From Streptomyces hiroshimensis (lineage in GTDB: Bacteria; Actinomycetota; Actinomycetes; Streptomycetales; Streptomycetaceae): a DNA stretch of 64,000 nt. The stretch covers positions 124,001-188,000 of the forward strand of contig NZ_BMUT01000011.1 in NCBI RefSeq assembly GCF_014650335.1, in the 5' to 3' direction. The position numbers were made by a program, and so were the translations under genes. A model generated the notes under the pieces. It searched no databases. It had not been told where the DNA came from and was given only the letters and a program-made list of their open reading frames with translations. Positions 52,901-61,310 of this stretch are shown here, one piece after another (position 1 is the stretch's first letter; each line of letters starts with the position of its first letter).

Positions 52901-53802
52901 GGCGCCTCGTCCGGGACGAGGAAGACGAACGCCTTCAGGTGGTGCTCGGGCGCCTCGCCCTGGACGGCGTAGGCCGGCGCGACCACGAAGCCCGGGGCTC
53001 CGGTGTCCTGTCTGTTGTACGGCTGGTAGTCGCCCTCGGCGAGGGCGTCGACGCCCACGTCGAACTGCAGGGTGGCGGGCAGTTCGACGGCGGCCATGTC
53101 CCGGACGATGCCGTTGGCCGCGTCCACGGCCTTGTGCAGCCGGGGTTCGACGCCCTCGGTCGCATAGCCGCGCTCCGTCAGCGCGGTGAGCACGCTCTCC
53201 GTCGTGGCGGCCGCGCCCTGCTGGGCCGGAGCGAAGAGCAGGTGCACGGTCTCGGCGACGGAGCGCGCCCGTGCGGCCGGCATGCCGCCGGCCATCCGGT
53301 CCCACTGCCGGGCGTCCGCGGGGCACAGTTCGCTGGCGAGGCGGCGCAGGTCCTGGTCGACGAGGCGCTGATAGCGCTCCTTGATCTGGAAGTGGCGCCG
53401 GTGCATGTCGCTCGGCGCCTCCCCGGTGGCGATGGCGTCGCGGACGCCTGCGGAGCGCAGCCGGTCCAGCAGGGTCTCCACCTGCCGGATCCTGTCCTCC
53501 AGGTGCTCCACCCGGGTGGCCACCGCCGTCACGCCGTCCGACAGCAGGCCGACCGTCTCCCGCAGGCGGGAGATGTCGTGCTGCGCGGAGCCTCCCCTCC
53601 TGGACTTCGTGGCCTGCTGCTCGCCCCTCCCGTCCGTGCCGTGCTGCCACGACTCCACCGCCACCAGCCGGTCGTGCAGGTCCCGCAGCTGGCTGAGCCA
53701 CCATTCCTGCGAGTACTGGCCGCTCGTCGCCGCCCGCATGGAGGGGGCGCCGTGCGGCTCCTGAGGCGCCTCGTGCTCGTTCCACCCGTAGTGGTCGTAC
53801 AT
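52897..53802 (-). CDS. Coiled-coil protein of unknown function
   Basis: A 301-residue protein; ATG 53802 lies 3 bases after the Hsp70-like stop, with GGAAGG inside that gene's end. An acidic N-terminus is followed by heptad-rich helices (about 75-120; RVEHLEDRIRQVETLLDRLRS) and a mixed alpha/beta C-terminus with no known motif. It is translationally linked to its neighbours on both sides, so it probably works with the Hsp70-like ATPase, perhaps as its client-recognition partner (inference). Confidence 0.75.
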   Translation of the reverse strand: MYDHYGWNEHEAPQEPHGAPSMRAATSGQYSQEWWLSQLRDLHDRLVAVESWQHGTDGRGEQQATKSRRGGSAQHDISRLRETVGLLSDGVTAVATRVEHLEDRIRQVETLLDRLRSAGVRDAIATGEAPSDMHRRHFQIKERYQRLVDQDLRRLASELCPADARQWDRMAGGMPAARARSVAETVHLLFAPAQQGAAATTESVLTALTERGYATEGVEPRLHKAVDAANGIVRDMAAVELPATLQFDVGVDALAEGDYQPYNRQDTGAPGFVVAPAYAVQGEAPEHHLKAFVFLVPDEAP

Positions 53803-53805
53803 GGC

Positions 53806-55671
53806 TCACCTTCCTTGCGCGGTGTCGGGACGGTCGGTGCTGCCGCGGCCGTAGAGGTCGTCGAAGGCGACCTCGGCGCGGCGGGCGGCTCCGGACCGGC
53901 GGTCGCGGACCTCCACCTCGATCTCCGTCGTCCCGAAGGAGAACGCGACGTCCAGGGAACGCTGGCCGGTGGGGAGGCCGACCGAGCCCGAGATATCGGG
54001 AACGACTTTCCCGATGGCCTCGCAGCCCTCCTCGTCCGTGTATTCCGGGTCGTGTGCGTACGTGGCGTGGATCGTCACCTGGACCGACGTCCACTTGGGG
54101 AATACCGCCACGGTGCTCAGCGCCTGGTGATCCGTCGGGACGAGCTCACCGCGCCGGGCCATCACGACGAAGCGGTCATTGCACTTCTCGTTTCCGTCGT
54201 CGTCGATGAAGAATTTGTCCTGGGGGTCGATGCCGTGCCGGAACGGCATGCTGCAGCCGAATCCGTAGGTGTATTTGGAACGCCGTCCCCAGATGACGGA
54301 CGGGTCGTAGGCGAAGTGCACGGCGCCGCCGAGAACGGCGACGGCGGGGTCCGTCGGTGTGATCACCCGGACTTCGTGGCCGAAGCGCTGGGCGATACGG
54401 TCGCGGAGGTAGGTGGAGCGGGCGAATCCGCCCACCAGAAGCATTTGCTCCCGCCCCGTCGACGGCCCGTCGCCGGACGCGGCGGCCCGCTGCCGCTCGA
54501 TGGTGGCGAGGATGGGGCGCACCACGGATTCGAAGAGCTGCGTGACCTCGTGGGCGGTGATCTCGATGTAGTGCGTCTCGCCCGAGGCGAGCACCGTCAG
54601 CCGGGCCTTGGTCGCCGCGTCGAGGGCCTCCCAGATCCTGCCGGGGATGCTGATGAGGACCGTGTCGTTGATCACGGGAGTGCCGTCGGCGGCGGTCTCG
54701 GAGACGAGCCGCACCTTTTCGGTCTCCCACGCCGACTCCAGCTGTCCGACCTCCTTGGGGAAGGCGGAGACGAGCGCTTTGAGCTGCTGCTCCCCGAAGC
54801 GGTCGGTGAGGATGTCGCCGGCGAAGGCATGGTTGACGTAGGCGGAGCCCAGGCGGTCGCCGTCGGCGACGCGGGTCTCCTTGAGCTGCCCGGAGCCGAC
54901 GCCCTCCGCACGGATCTGGTAGCTGGTGATGTCGACGGTGCCGCCCCCGCAGTCCACGACCATGAACCGGCTTCCGGGGGTGTCGACCTCCAGCTGCCCC
55001 TCGGGGCGGTCCGGGCCGAGCACGGTGCCCGCGTTGAGCGCGCAGTAGACCGCGGCCGCCTCGGGCTCCTGCACCAGGAGCAGCCGCTCGGCGTCCCCCG
55101 GGAGCCCGGCCGAGACGGCGGCCGTCCGCATGAACTGCCGGTCGGCCTCGGTCCACATGGCGGGAATCGTGAGGCACCAGCGGATCTCGTCGGCGGTGTA
55201 GGCCGCGCCGCCGACCGCGTACCGGCCGATCTGGTCCAGCGCGGCCTGCCGGACGTGCATGAGCGTGGCGGTGACGAGGTCCTTCACGGTGTCACGGCGT
55301 GCCCCCGCCAGGCGGCCCTGGAACTCCGGGATGTCCGACTTTCCCTCGCGGCCGTGAATCGCCATCTTGAACTTGCTGGCGTAGCCGTAATTCTGGGGGT
55401 TGCCACGAGCGAGTTCGCGGTCCCAGGCATTGCGTGCCTTTTCGCCGAACTTCACCGGCTCACCCGCCCGGTTCACCAGAACGGCGCTCAGGTCCTTCGG
55501 GTAGGTGTGGCCCCCGGATTGTGTGAACGGCTGGTAGACGACGACCCGGTGTCCCGCCGCGTCCTGGAGCGCGGAGACGGTGGCCCAGGCGAATCCGGTG
55601 CCGTGCGTACCGAAATCGATCGCGACGATCACCTTGGGTTTGAAAATCGCACCACGTGTTGACGGCGTCAT
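53806..55671 (-). CDS. HSPA12-like Hsp70-fold ATPase
   Basis: A 621-residue protein; ATG 55671 is used, with GTG 55719 possible (GGAG 4 bases upstream). Actin/Hsp70 ATPase motifs: VIVAIDFGTHGTGFAWA (phosphate-1), FMVVDCGGGTVDI (phosphate-2) and LLVGGFARSTYLRDRI (adenosine). A divergent beta-rich C-terminus replaces the DnaK substrate domain. There is no DnaJ/GrpE nearby. It resembles eukaryotic HSPA12/C12orf-type Hsp70 relatives. As the first gene of a six-gene operon ending in lipases and a SLATT-like protein, it may act as the sensor or switch. Confidence 0.88.
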   Translation of the reverse strand: MTPSTRGAIFKPKVIVAIDFGTHGTGFAWATVSALQDAAGHRVVVYQPFTQSGGHTYPKDLSAVLVNRAGEPVKFGEKARNAWDRELARGNPQNYGYASKFKMAIHGREGKSDIPEFQGRLAGARRDTVKDLVTATLMHVRQAALDQIGRYAVGGAAYTADEIRWCLTIPAMWTEADRQFMRTAAVSAGLPGDAERLLLVQEPEAAAVYCALNAGTVLGPDRPEGQLEVDTPGSRFMVVDCGGGTVDITSYQIRAEGVGSGQLKETRVADGDRLGSAYVNHAFAGDILTDRFGEQQLKALVSAFPKEVGQLESAWETEKVRLVSETAADGTPVINDTVLISIPGRIWEALDAATKARLTVLASGETHYIEITAHEVTQLFESVVRPILATIERQRAAASGDGPSTGREQMLLVGGFARSTYLRDRIAQRFGHEVRVITPTDPAVAVLGGAVHFAYDPSVIWGRRSKYTYGFGCSMPFRHGIDPQDKFFIDDDGNEKCNDRFVVMARRGELVPTDHQALSTVAVFPKWTSVQVTIHATYAHDPEYTDEEGCEAIGKVVPDISGSVGLPTGQRSLDVAFSFGTTEIEVEVRDRRSGAARRAEVAFDDLYGRGSTDRPDTAQGR

Positions 55672-55743
55672 GGCTCCCCCGAGCTCCGCACAGTTGCCGA
55701 CAGGTGCTTGAGGGTACACGTCACTCCGGGTGCCCGGGAGCCC

Positions 55744-55796
55744 GTTCGCGGAATGGCTTCCACCTGTGCGCGGCGGCGGTTCGCGGAATGGATTCC
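55744..55796. repeat. Direct repeat pair upstream of the Hsp70-like operon
   Basis: GTTCGCGGAATGG-x-TTCC occurs at 55744-55761 and 55779-55796, 35 bases apart. Each contains the dyad GGAAT-GG-ATTCC (the first with one mismatch). They lie 73-125 bases upstream of the operon ATG and also in front of the plus-strand oxygenase, so they may be operators. Confidence 0.55.
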
Positions 55797-56056
55797 CTTG
55801 GTATCAGCACCGATTGGGAAGCACCGGGAACGGGGGCGGGGAGAGCGATTGCGGGGTTCGTGGATATATCCGTTCGATCTTTCTCCGGCACCGTGCGGGT
55901 CCGCTTCAGGTGACGCTTCGTCACCAGTCCGTCCCAGCCCCGCCTCCGCCCCCAAGTCGGCCAGTTGTCGACTGCCGGGCGGCATGCACAGCCACGACAC
56001 TGCCAGGTGATTCCCGCGGCCGAGTACGGAGTACGCCGAGCACAGGGAGGCATCTG

Positions 56057-56719
56057 ATGATCCATCTGACCGAGACCCTGGCCCTGCAGAGCGTCGAGGA
56101 GTTCCTGACGCCGGCGGAGCTCCGGCAGCTGGTCAAGATCATGGACCACGAGATCGCGGCGACCGGGTGGAAGCCGCGGCGCCAGGCCGAGGTCTTCCGG
56201 GCCCCCGGGCTCGCCCAGGAGATCCTGCGCTCCGCCACCGCCCGCGCCCTGCACGTCCTGCAGCGGGCCCTGCCCTCGGTGGCCGCCGACGCCCGCTGGG
56301 ACTACACCGAACTGACGGCAGGCCAGCACATCCCGACGCACATCGACGGGATCCCCGACCCGGCCGTCGCACCGCGGCGCATCGGACGCATCGGCGTGGT
56401 ACTCGAAGACGCCGACGCCGGCGGCGAGTTCTACATCGAGACCACGGCCGGCCCGGCCGTCTGGACCGGCACCGTCGTGGGCGAGGCCGAGGGATACGCC
56501 CCCGGGACGCCCCTGACGCACCGGATGCCGCATCTGGGCGGCCACGAGGCCGTGCCCGCCTGGCTCCGGGACGTCGACTCCACCCGCTGGGTCACCGCCA
56601 CCCGCCCCGGCACCGCCCTCGCCTACGGCGCCCAGGTCCTCCACGGCGTCCAGCCGGTCCGCGCAGGCAAGCTGCGCAAGTTCGTCACCGACCTGCTGGA
56701 CACCCCGGCGCGCAGGTAG
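56057..56719 (+). CDS. 2OG-Fe(II) oxygenase-like protein
   Basis: A 220-residue protein; ATG 56057 with GGGAGG 6 bases upstream. A prolyl-hydroxylase-like double-stranded beta-helix: HIPTHIDGIPD (His-x-Asp), GRIGVVLEDADAGGEFYIET, and LHGVQPVRAGKLRKFVTDLL (distal His and the 2OG-binding Arg/Lys). About 130 residues at the start form the helical support. Substrate unknown. Divergent from the Hsp70-like operon across the direct repeats. Confidence 0.82.
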   Translation: MIHLTETLALQSVEEFLTPAELRQLVKIMDHEIAATGWKPRRQAEVFRAPGLAQEILRSATARALHVLQRALPSVAADARWDYTELTAGQHIPTHIDGIPDPAVAPRRIGRIGVVLEDADAGGEFYIETTAGPAVWTGTVVGEAEGYAPGTPLTHRMPHLGGHEAVPAWLRDVDSTRWVTATRPGTALAYGAQVLHGVQPVRAGKLRKFVTDLLDTPARR

Positions 56720-56793
56720 CCGCGGCGGCCGCACCCGCCGCCGCACGGTAAATCGTTTGGCCGGGTCACCGGCGCCCGCACAGACTGTGCCCC

Positions 56794-56955
56794 ATGCAGG
56801 AGCCCTACCGCCGTATCCGGGCGGCGCACACCGAGAGCACCATCACCGTCTACCAGGCCTACGCACCCCGCCTCGGCCTTCCCGCCGCCCGCGACGGCCG
56901 CTTCCCGGCCGCGTGGAAGCGCGACCGGATGACGTGGATCAAGCAGTGTTCATAG
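56794..56955 (+). pseudogene. DUF4291 gene, 5' part, interrupted by the integrative element
   Basis: ATG 56794 opens a frame with the conserved DUF4291 start (YRRIRAAHTESTITVYQAYAP...AARDGRFPAAWKRDRMTWIK). After Lys50 (56941-56943) the sequence leaves the family and stops at TAG 56953-56955. The missing continuation PSFLWMMYRCGWATK is found in frame at 63954-64000, beyond the element. Joining at the shared TGGATCAAG restores one open gene. Confidence 0.92.
56935..56951. other. attL
   Basis: Core TGGATCAAG (56935-56943) followed inside by the arm TCAAGCAGTGTTC (56939-56951), which is the exact inverse of the right inner arm. Joined to the attR inner arm it gives a near-perfect palindromic attP; joined outwards it gives attB inside the DUF4291 gene. 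Confidence 0.88.
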
Positions 56956-56964
56956 GCTCTTTCC

Positions 56965-58482
56965 ATGACGGCAGACGAGAAGGACGAGAGGGCTGACGCG
57001 CGCTTACGCAGGGCCCTGCGAGTAGGCCAGGCGGCCGGTTCGCAACGGGCCAAGAAGGTCGGCGGCCGTGCCGATTGGCAAGGACAATCCGCGGCGATCT
57101 ATTGCCGGATCTCCCATGCGAGCGACGACGATCAGACCGGAGTGGACCGCCAGGAGCGGATCTGCCGGGAAGTCGCCGAACGGCTCGGTCTCACCGTGGC
57201 CGAGGATCAAGTGTTCGTGGACAACAACAGGTCTGCTTGGCAGCGGAAGCGGAAGCGTCCGGGGTGGGACGCCTTGATCGCCGAAGCGGGCAAGGGACGC
57301 GTCCGCCACGTACTGACCTACCATCCGGACCGTCTGATGCGGCAGCCGCGGGATCTGGAAGAGCTGTTGCAGATCGCCGACGACCACGACATCACCCTGC
57401 ACGGGCAAGCGAATCGGCGCGACCTCTCGGACCCCGACGACCGGTTCTTCCTCCGCATCGAGGTTGCGCACTCCTGCCGCTCCAGCGACGACACCTCACG
57501 TCGGCTGATCGACGCCCTGGTTGACCGGGCGAAGGACGGAAGGCCACACACCGGCAAACGCCGGTTCGGGTACGACAAGACCGGCATGGAGATCGTCCCC
57601 GAAGAGGCCGCCATCGTCCGGGAGATCTTCACTCGCTACCTCGACGGGGACAGCCCGGTTCAACTGGCGAAGGACCTGTACGACCGTGGTGTGAAGACTG
57701 TGGAGGGGCGCTACTGGAACGCACCCCGGGTACGCGATCTTCTCGACAACCGCCATGTCGCAGGCATTCGTGTCTTCCGCGGCGAGGAGATCGGGGATGG
57801 CGAGTGGCCCGCGATCATCGACCGGGGCATGTGGCTGGAGGTCAGAGAGCGTCGCGCGTACCGGGCCGCGGCGAGGAAGCCGAGCGGTCAAGCAGGCAGG
57901 TTCTATCTTCTCCGCGGCATTGTCATCTGCACTGCCTGCGGAAAGCCCATGGGCGGAGCCGGAGGGAAGTACATCTGCCACGGCCACACTCACCGGCTCG
58001 ATGTCTCACGCTGCAACCGGGCAGTGTCCGCCCCCATCCTGGAGGATTTCGTGACCAAGGCCGCTATCTACCTCCTGGAGCGGCTCGACCTGGCCGACGC
58101 TCCCACGCCGTCATCCCTGTCGGAGAAGGACCAGGCCGCCATCGACGCCGATCGTCAAGAGCTCGATGATCTCAAGGACATGTGGGAGAGCCAGGAGCTG
58201 AAGACGCGGGAGTATCGCGAGATGCGCAAGACGGTCGAGGCGCGCATCGCTGCGGTCGAGAGCAAGATGATCATCCGTCCGGCCGCAGACGTCTTGAAGG
58301 GGCTCGTGGGCCCGGATGCCCGTGAGAGCTGGGAGGCGCTGGAGAAGGCGGGGAATCACCAGCGCATGAACGCCGTCATGCGGTTCCTGTTCGAAGCCGT
58401 GAAGATCAAGGAGGCCGCTAAGAAGGGGCGCTATTTCGATTACGGCAGGATCGACATCGAGCAGAGCCCGATCTGGTTCTGA
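56965..58482 (+). CDS. Large serine integrase
   Basis: A 505-residue site-specific recombinase; ATG 56965 has no good ribosome site and may be leaderless. The resolvase domain (about 42-190) opens with AAIYCRIS, catalytic Ser50, and has QTGVDRQERICR. A recombinase domain (about 195-300; GKRRFGYDKTG) precedes a zinc-ribbon (CTACGKPMGG...CHGH...C at about 330-350), then a coiled coil (about 385-425). It cuts attP and attB and exchanges strands. It lies directly beside attL, as usual for phage and ICE integrases. Codon 14 is TTA (57004-57006). Confidence 0.95.
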   Translation: MTADEKDERADARLRRALRVGQAAGSQRAKKVGGRADWQGQSAAIYCRISHASDDDQTGVDRQERICREVAERLGLTVAEDQVFVDNNRSAWQRKRKRPGWDALIAEAGKGRVRHVLTYHPDRLMRQPRDLEELLQIADDHDITLHGQANRRDLSDPDDRFFLRIEVAHSCRSSDDTSRRLIDALVDRAKDGRPHTGKRRFGYDKTGMEIVPEEAAIVREIFTRYLDGDSPVQLAKDLYDRGVKTVEGRYWNAPRVRDLLDNRHVAGIRVFRGEEIGDGEWPAIIDRGMWLEVRERRAYRAAARKPSGQAGRFYLLRGIVICTACGKPMGGAGGKYICHGHTHRLDVSRCNRAVSAPILEDFVTKAAIYLLERLDLADAPTPSSLSEKDQAAIDADRQELDDLKDMWESQELKTREYREMRKTVEARIAAVESKMIIRPAADVLKGLVGPDARESWEALEKAGNHQRMNAVMRFLFEAVKIKEAAKKGRYFDYGRIDIEQSPIWF

Positions 58483-58532
58483 CCAAGATCCTGGGCAGGA
58501 GGGGCCGCGGTCCGGGCCCCTCCATATGCCGT

Positions 58533-59195
58533 TCAGAGGTTGGGTTCGGCCCTGGTGAAGAGTGTGATGTCGCTGCTGGTGGCGACGGCCAGGGTACGTC
58601 CGGACGGAGAGAATCCCGCGGCGCGCAGTTCGGACCAGCTGGAGTGGAAGATGTGCCACCACTTCTCCCCGGCGGGTCCACGGCAGAGGCCGCCGTCGGC
58701 CGAGAGAAGTACCCGGTGGTGGGGCCAGTCGGGGCTGAATACCTGGATGGTCCAGCCGTCATCTGTGGTGGTGTGCAAGCCTCCGCCGAACAATCCGGCA
58801 ATGCGGACCTGAGTGCCCGCGAGCGAGCCGAGCCCCGGGCAGGACAGGTCAGGTCCGGTAGGCGTGCTCGTCTCCGGATCGGGATCGTAGTCCCGGGCGA
58901 GTCGCTCACCCGTGGAGGCGTCGAAGAGGCCGTGGCCGTTGCTGGAGACGACCATAAGCAGGTCCTTCCCGCTGGCCGGGTCGAGTGCGAATCCGACCCC
59001 CAGGAGACCGCCGATCGGTATCAGATGGGCGGACACCGGGCGCCAAGGGTCCGGAGCCGGTACGACGGGGGCGGAGAGGAAGCGGTCTCTCAGATCCTGC
59101 TGGTATTCGCTGAGCAAGGTGTGTGGTGTCCTCGTGCTGGAAGTCCCGGATGGCGGTTCGTGCAGGGTAACCAGTGCCTTACGAGCGTCGGTCAC
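58533..59195 (-). CDS. Hypothetical protein with propeller-like motifs
   Basis: A 220-residue protein starting at GTG 59195. It has several GLF.ASTG/ FSPSGRTLAVATSSDITLF units reminiscent of WD40/propeller blades, but too few for a full ring. No signal peptide. It is 21 bases downstream of the 46-residue gene and probably cotranscribed with it. No specific family recognised. Confidence 0.6.
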   Translation of the reverse strand: MTDARKALVTLHEPPSGTSSTRTPHTLLSEYQQDLRDRFLSAPVVPAPDPWRPVSAHLIPIGGLLGVGFALDPASGKDLLMVVSSNGHGLFDASTGERLARDYDPDPETSTPTGPDLSCPGLGSLAGTQVRIAGLFGGGLHTTTDDGWTIQVFSPDWPHHRVLLSADGGLCRGPAGEKWWHIFHSSWSELRAAGFSPSGRTLAVATSSDITLFTRAEPNL

Positions 59196-59216
59196 CGGTG
59201 GGGTGCGGATGAAGTC

Positions 59217-59357
59217 TCATTCGATCTTCCCGCCGGGCTGGCGCTCCAACAGGCGGGCCAGACGCCTTGCTGCCTCCGGGCTGATCTTCGTTGAGAACTT
59301 CCGGCAGACGCGATCCAGATGTCGGGCCAGTTCGGCCTCGCGATCGTGCTTGGTCAC
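59217..59357 (-). CDS. 46-residue protein in the integrative element
   Basis: GTG 59357 has GGGAG 7 bases upstream and overlaps the stop of the gene before it (GTGA). The product is a highly charged helix (VTKHDREAELARHLDRVCRKF...ARRLARLLERQPGGKIE) with no known family. Coupling to neighbours on both sides makes it a probable real gene. Confidence 0.6.
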   Translation of the reverse strand: MTKHDREAELARHLDRVCRKFSTKISPEAARRLARLLERQPGGKIE

Positions 59358-59509
59358 CAGGCCGCTCCCGCTGTGCGGGCGACGCCGTGATGGGCGAAGA
59401 GGCTTTCGGCGATTCCGGCGACGCGGGTAGTGAGGTCAGCGTGCTGGACGCGTACGGGGGTGGTGAGTGTGCCGGGTTCGGCAGTCAATGGGTGGGCCTC
59501 CGAGGGCAT
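59354..59509 (-). CDS. 51-residue protein in the integrative element
   Basis: ATG 59509, ending in TGA overlapping the next GTG. The product has a Thr/Pro-rich start and a helix (ADLTTRVAGIAESLFAHHGV). No family recognised and the ribosome site is weak; the exact stop-start overlap is the main support. Confidence 0.5.
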   Translation of the reverse strand: MPSEAHPLTAEPGTLTTPVRVQHADLTTRVAGIAESLFAHHGVARTAGAAW

Positions 59510-60258
59510 CAGGTGCGGGGCGGGTCACGGCAGTTCATAGCTGGGCTCCGTTTCGGCAGGCTGACTGCGCGTCAGCACGCGCTGCGCCTGGCGCAGGCGC
59601 TGTTGTCACTCGTCCTTACATGTTCTCAAGTGCCGCTGTGGCCTACCAATGAATAACCCTCCCCAGCCAGCAACTCGCCATCGCCAGCATGTGCGCTGCG
59701 CCTCAGGCCCGGGCTGACCCGCCGTCCGACGATGGGAGGCGGCGATCGGTCGAAATCTTCTTCACTTACTCAAGGGCGCGCCGTCGGCGCGCCGGGCGGC
59801 CGGGGGCGCCCCGGCGGGCTGCGGCCTGACGGCCGGTCCCGCCGGACGCCCCACCGCCCAGGCGATCACGAGTCCGCCGCGGCGCGAAGACTGGACAACC
59901 ACCCCCAGGGCCCTGCGGGCATGCCACCGAGTCCTCCGGCCTTCCGGCAGCCGTCAGTCGCGGTCAGTAAGGGCATGCCGGGAGCCGTTGATCGTCGGCT
60001 GTAGAGCGGCGGGGCTGACGGTCGGTGGCTTGGCTCGCTTCGCGTGGCAGTGTCGTCGTCGCCTGCAGGAGGTGTACGGGCAACATCGGTGCCGACACCG
60101 GTGGTATCGACCGTGACGTGGAAGAGCATCCGAAGAGTGGCTGAGGCTGGAACGTGGTGCAGGTGGCACACGTGGCGGGTGATCGACCGGCCGCCCCGCC
60201 ATCGCGGCTGACTTTCGGTGGTCCAGGTCAACCAGGGACGCAACCAAGCCAGCTGGGC
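59510..60258. other. Stretch without a supportable gene inside the element
   Basis: About 750 bases. Short frames on both strands lack family features and ribosome sites. It includes a repeated palindrome GGCGCGCC-GTC-GGCGCGCC (59775-59793). It likely holds the promoter of the leftward small genes; I see no replication origin or RNA gene. Confidence 0.45.
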
Positions 60259-60528
60259 TCAGGCCGCCAGTGGCTCCGGGCCGTCGCCGCGCACGAGCTC
60301 CACCACCGCCCGTACGGTCTCCACCGACCACATCAGCCGGACTACCCCCGACCCGTCCGGCGCCGTCCGTGCCGTAGCCTTCGTCCCCTCCAAGGGCACC
60401 CCTGCCGCGGTCAGGGCGGCCGCTAAATCCGCCGCTGCGTCCGTGGCCTCGCGCCAGCCGGCGACGTAGTCCACGCCGCGCACCCAGAGCACGTCATCCG
60501 GGTCGAACTCCTCAACATCGGATCCCAT
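60259..60528 (-). CDS. Small acidic hypothetical protein
   Basis: An 89-residue protein; ATG 60528 with GGAGGGAG about 10 bases upstream. It has a FDPDDVLWVRGVDYVAGW start, an Ala-rich helix, and an RLMWSVETVRAVVELV ending. No family recognised; similar short proteins are common in actinomycete mobile elements. Codon 35 is TTA (60424-60426). Confidence 0.6.
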   Translation of the reverse strand: MGSDVEEFDPDDVLWVRGVDYVAGWREATDAAADLAAALTAAGVPLEGTKATARTAPDGSGVVRLMWSVETVRAVVELVRGDGPEPLAA

Positions 60529-60644
60529 CCGGCTCAAACTCCCTCCAGAGGAACTTACTTGACCACTGCCTGACGACGTCATCGCACGGACATACGTCGA
60601 TATCCCCGGTACCATCGGCACCGGGGTTCGTGATCGTTCCCCTG

Positions 60645-60685
60645 CCGGACCACCCCCGAGCCCGCCAGGTAACGGGGTGGTCCGG
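60645..60685. terminator. Hairpin inside the element
   Basis: A perfect 12-bp stem (CCGGACCACCCC 60645-60656 against 60674-60685) with a 17-base loop, lying between the 89-residue gene and the leftward three-gene operon. Confidence 0.45.
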
Positions 60686-60849
60686 TTTCGTATGCGGTTG
60701 TTGTTCGCGGCCCTGCCCAAGTTCGGGATCTTGAGCAGGGCCGCAGGCGGCGGAACCAGAGGAGGACGCCGCCTCTCCCCGGGGCATCGGAGGAGCCGCA
60801 CAGCCCACCGCGGCGTGATCGCCGTGAGCCCTGCCCCAAGGGAGTTGAA

Positions 60850-60894
60850 GGACGAGAGCAGCCGGACCCTCCCGAGGTAGGGCAGCTCTCGTCC
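60850..60894 (-). terminator. Terminator of the leftward three-gene operon
   Basis: A 10-bp perfect outer stem (GGACGAGAGC 60850-60859 against 60885-60894) starts 4 bases past the stop of the last gene; the inner part can add pairs. Confidence 0.65.
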
Positions 60895-60897
60895 GGC

Positions 60898-61104
60898 CTA
60901 AGAGGACCGGTGACCTTCGGCGATCCGGCGGGCCACGCGCTCTTCGAGCCGTCGTAGCGCGGCCGCGTCGGCCTCTTCCGTCACGGGACGTAGTCCCCTG
61001 GTCAGGTGGGCACGAAGGTCCACCAACAGCGCGTCCAGCTCCCTGCCGGGAGTGCATGGTCGGCGGCCGGGTGCCCCTGCGAGTCTCGACCGGGCCGTGG
61101 TCAC
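60898..61104 (-). CDS. 68-residue helical protein
   Basis: GTG 61104 overlaps the preceding stop (GTGA). The product is Arg/Leu-rich with two helices (ELDALLVDLRAHLTRGL; DAAALRRLEERVARRIAEG). No family known. It is third in the leftward operon of the element and is followed by a terminator. Confidence 0.6.
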   Translation of the reverse strand: MTTARSRLAGAPGRRPCTPGRELDALLVDLRAHLTRGLRPVTEEADAAALRRLEERVARRIAEGHRSS

Positions 61105-61310
61105 CGGCCCCGCCGTGACGGGAACACCGAGACCTCGACGTCGTCCGTCTCCTCCATGCGTGCGGCACTGCCGGTCTTGAACGTCAGCACCACGTCGGAG
61201 CCGCTCCGCAGACCTCGCTCTTTGGTGCGCACGCCTTTGACCTCCCGGCAGTCACCCCTGAGGCTCACCAGGTCACCGCGCCGCAACTGTGACGCCCGCA
61301 TTCGTGCCAC
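61101..61310 (-). CDS. 69-residue beta-rich protein
   Basis: GTG 61310 with GGGAG 6 bases upstream, overlapping the end of the ATPase gene by 38 bases. The product (RASQLRRGDLVSLRGDCREVKGVRT...) looks like a small SH3-like barrel. No family recognised. Coupled at both ends, so probably real. Confidence 0.6.
   Translation of the reverse strand: MARMRASQLRRGDLVSLRGDCREVKGVRTKERGLRSGSDVVLTFKTGSAARMEETDDVEVSVFPSRRGR

Noticed and set aside
56757..56996. A 79-codon plus-strand frame across attL
   Set aside because: It is out of frame with the conserved DUF4291 start at 56794 and spans the insertion junction.
59732..60004. A 90-codon plus-strand gene in the element
   Set aside because: No ribosome site, no family and Pro/Arg-rich composition typical of chance frames.
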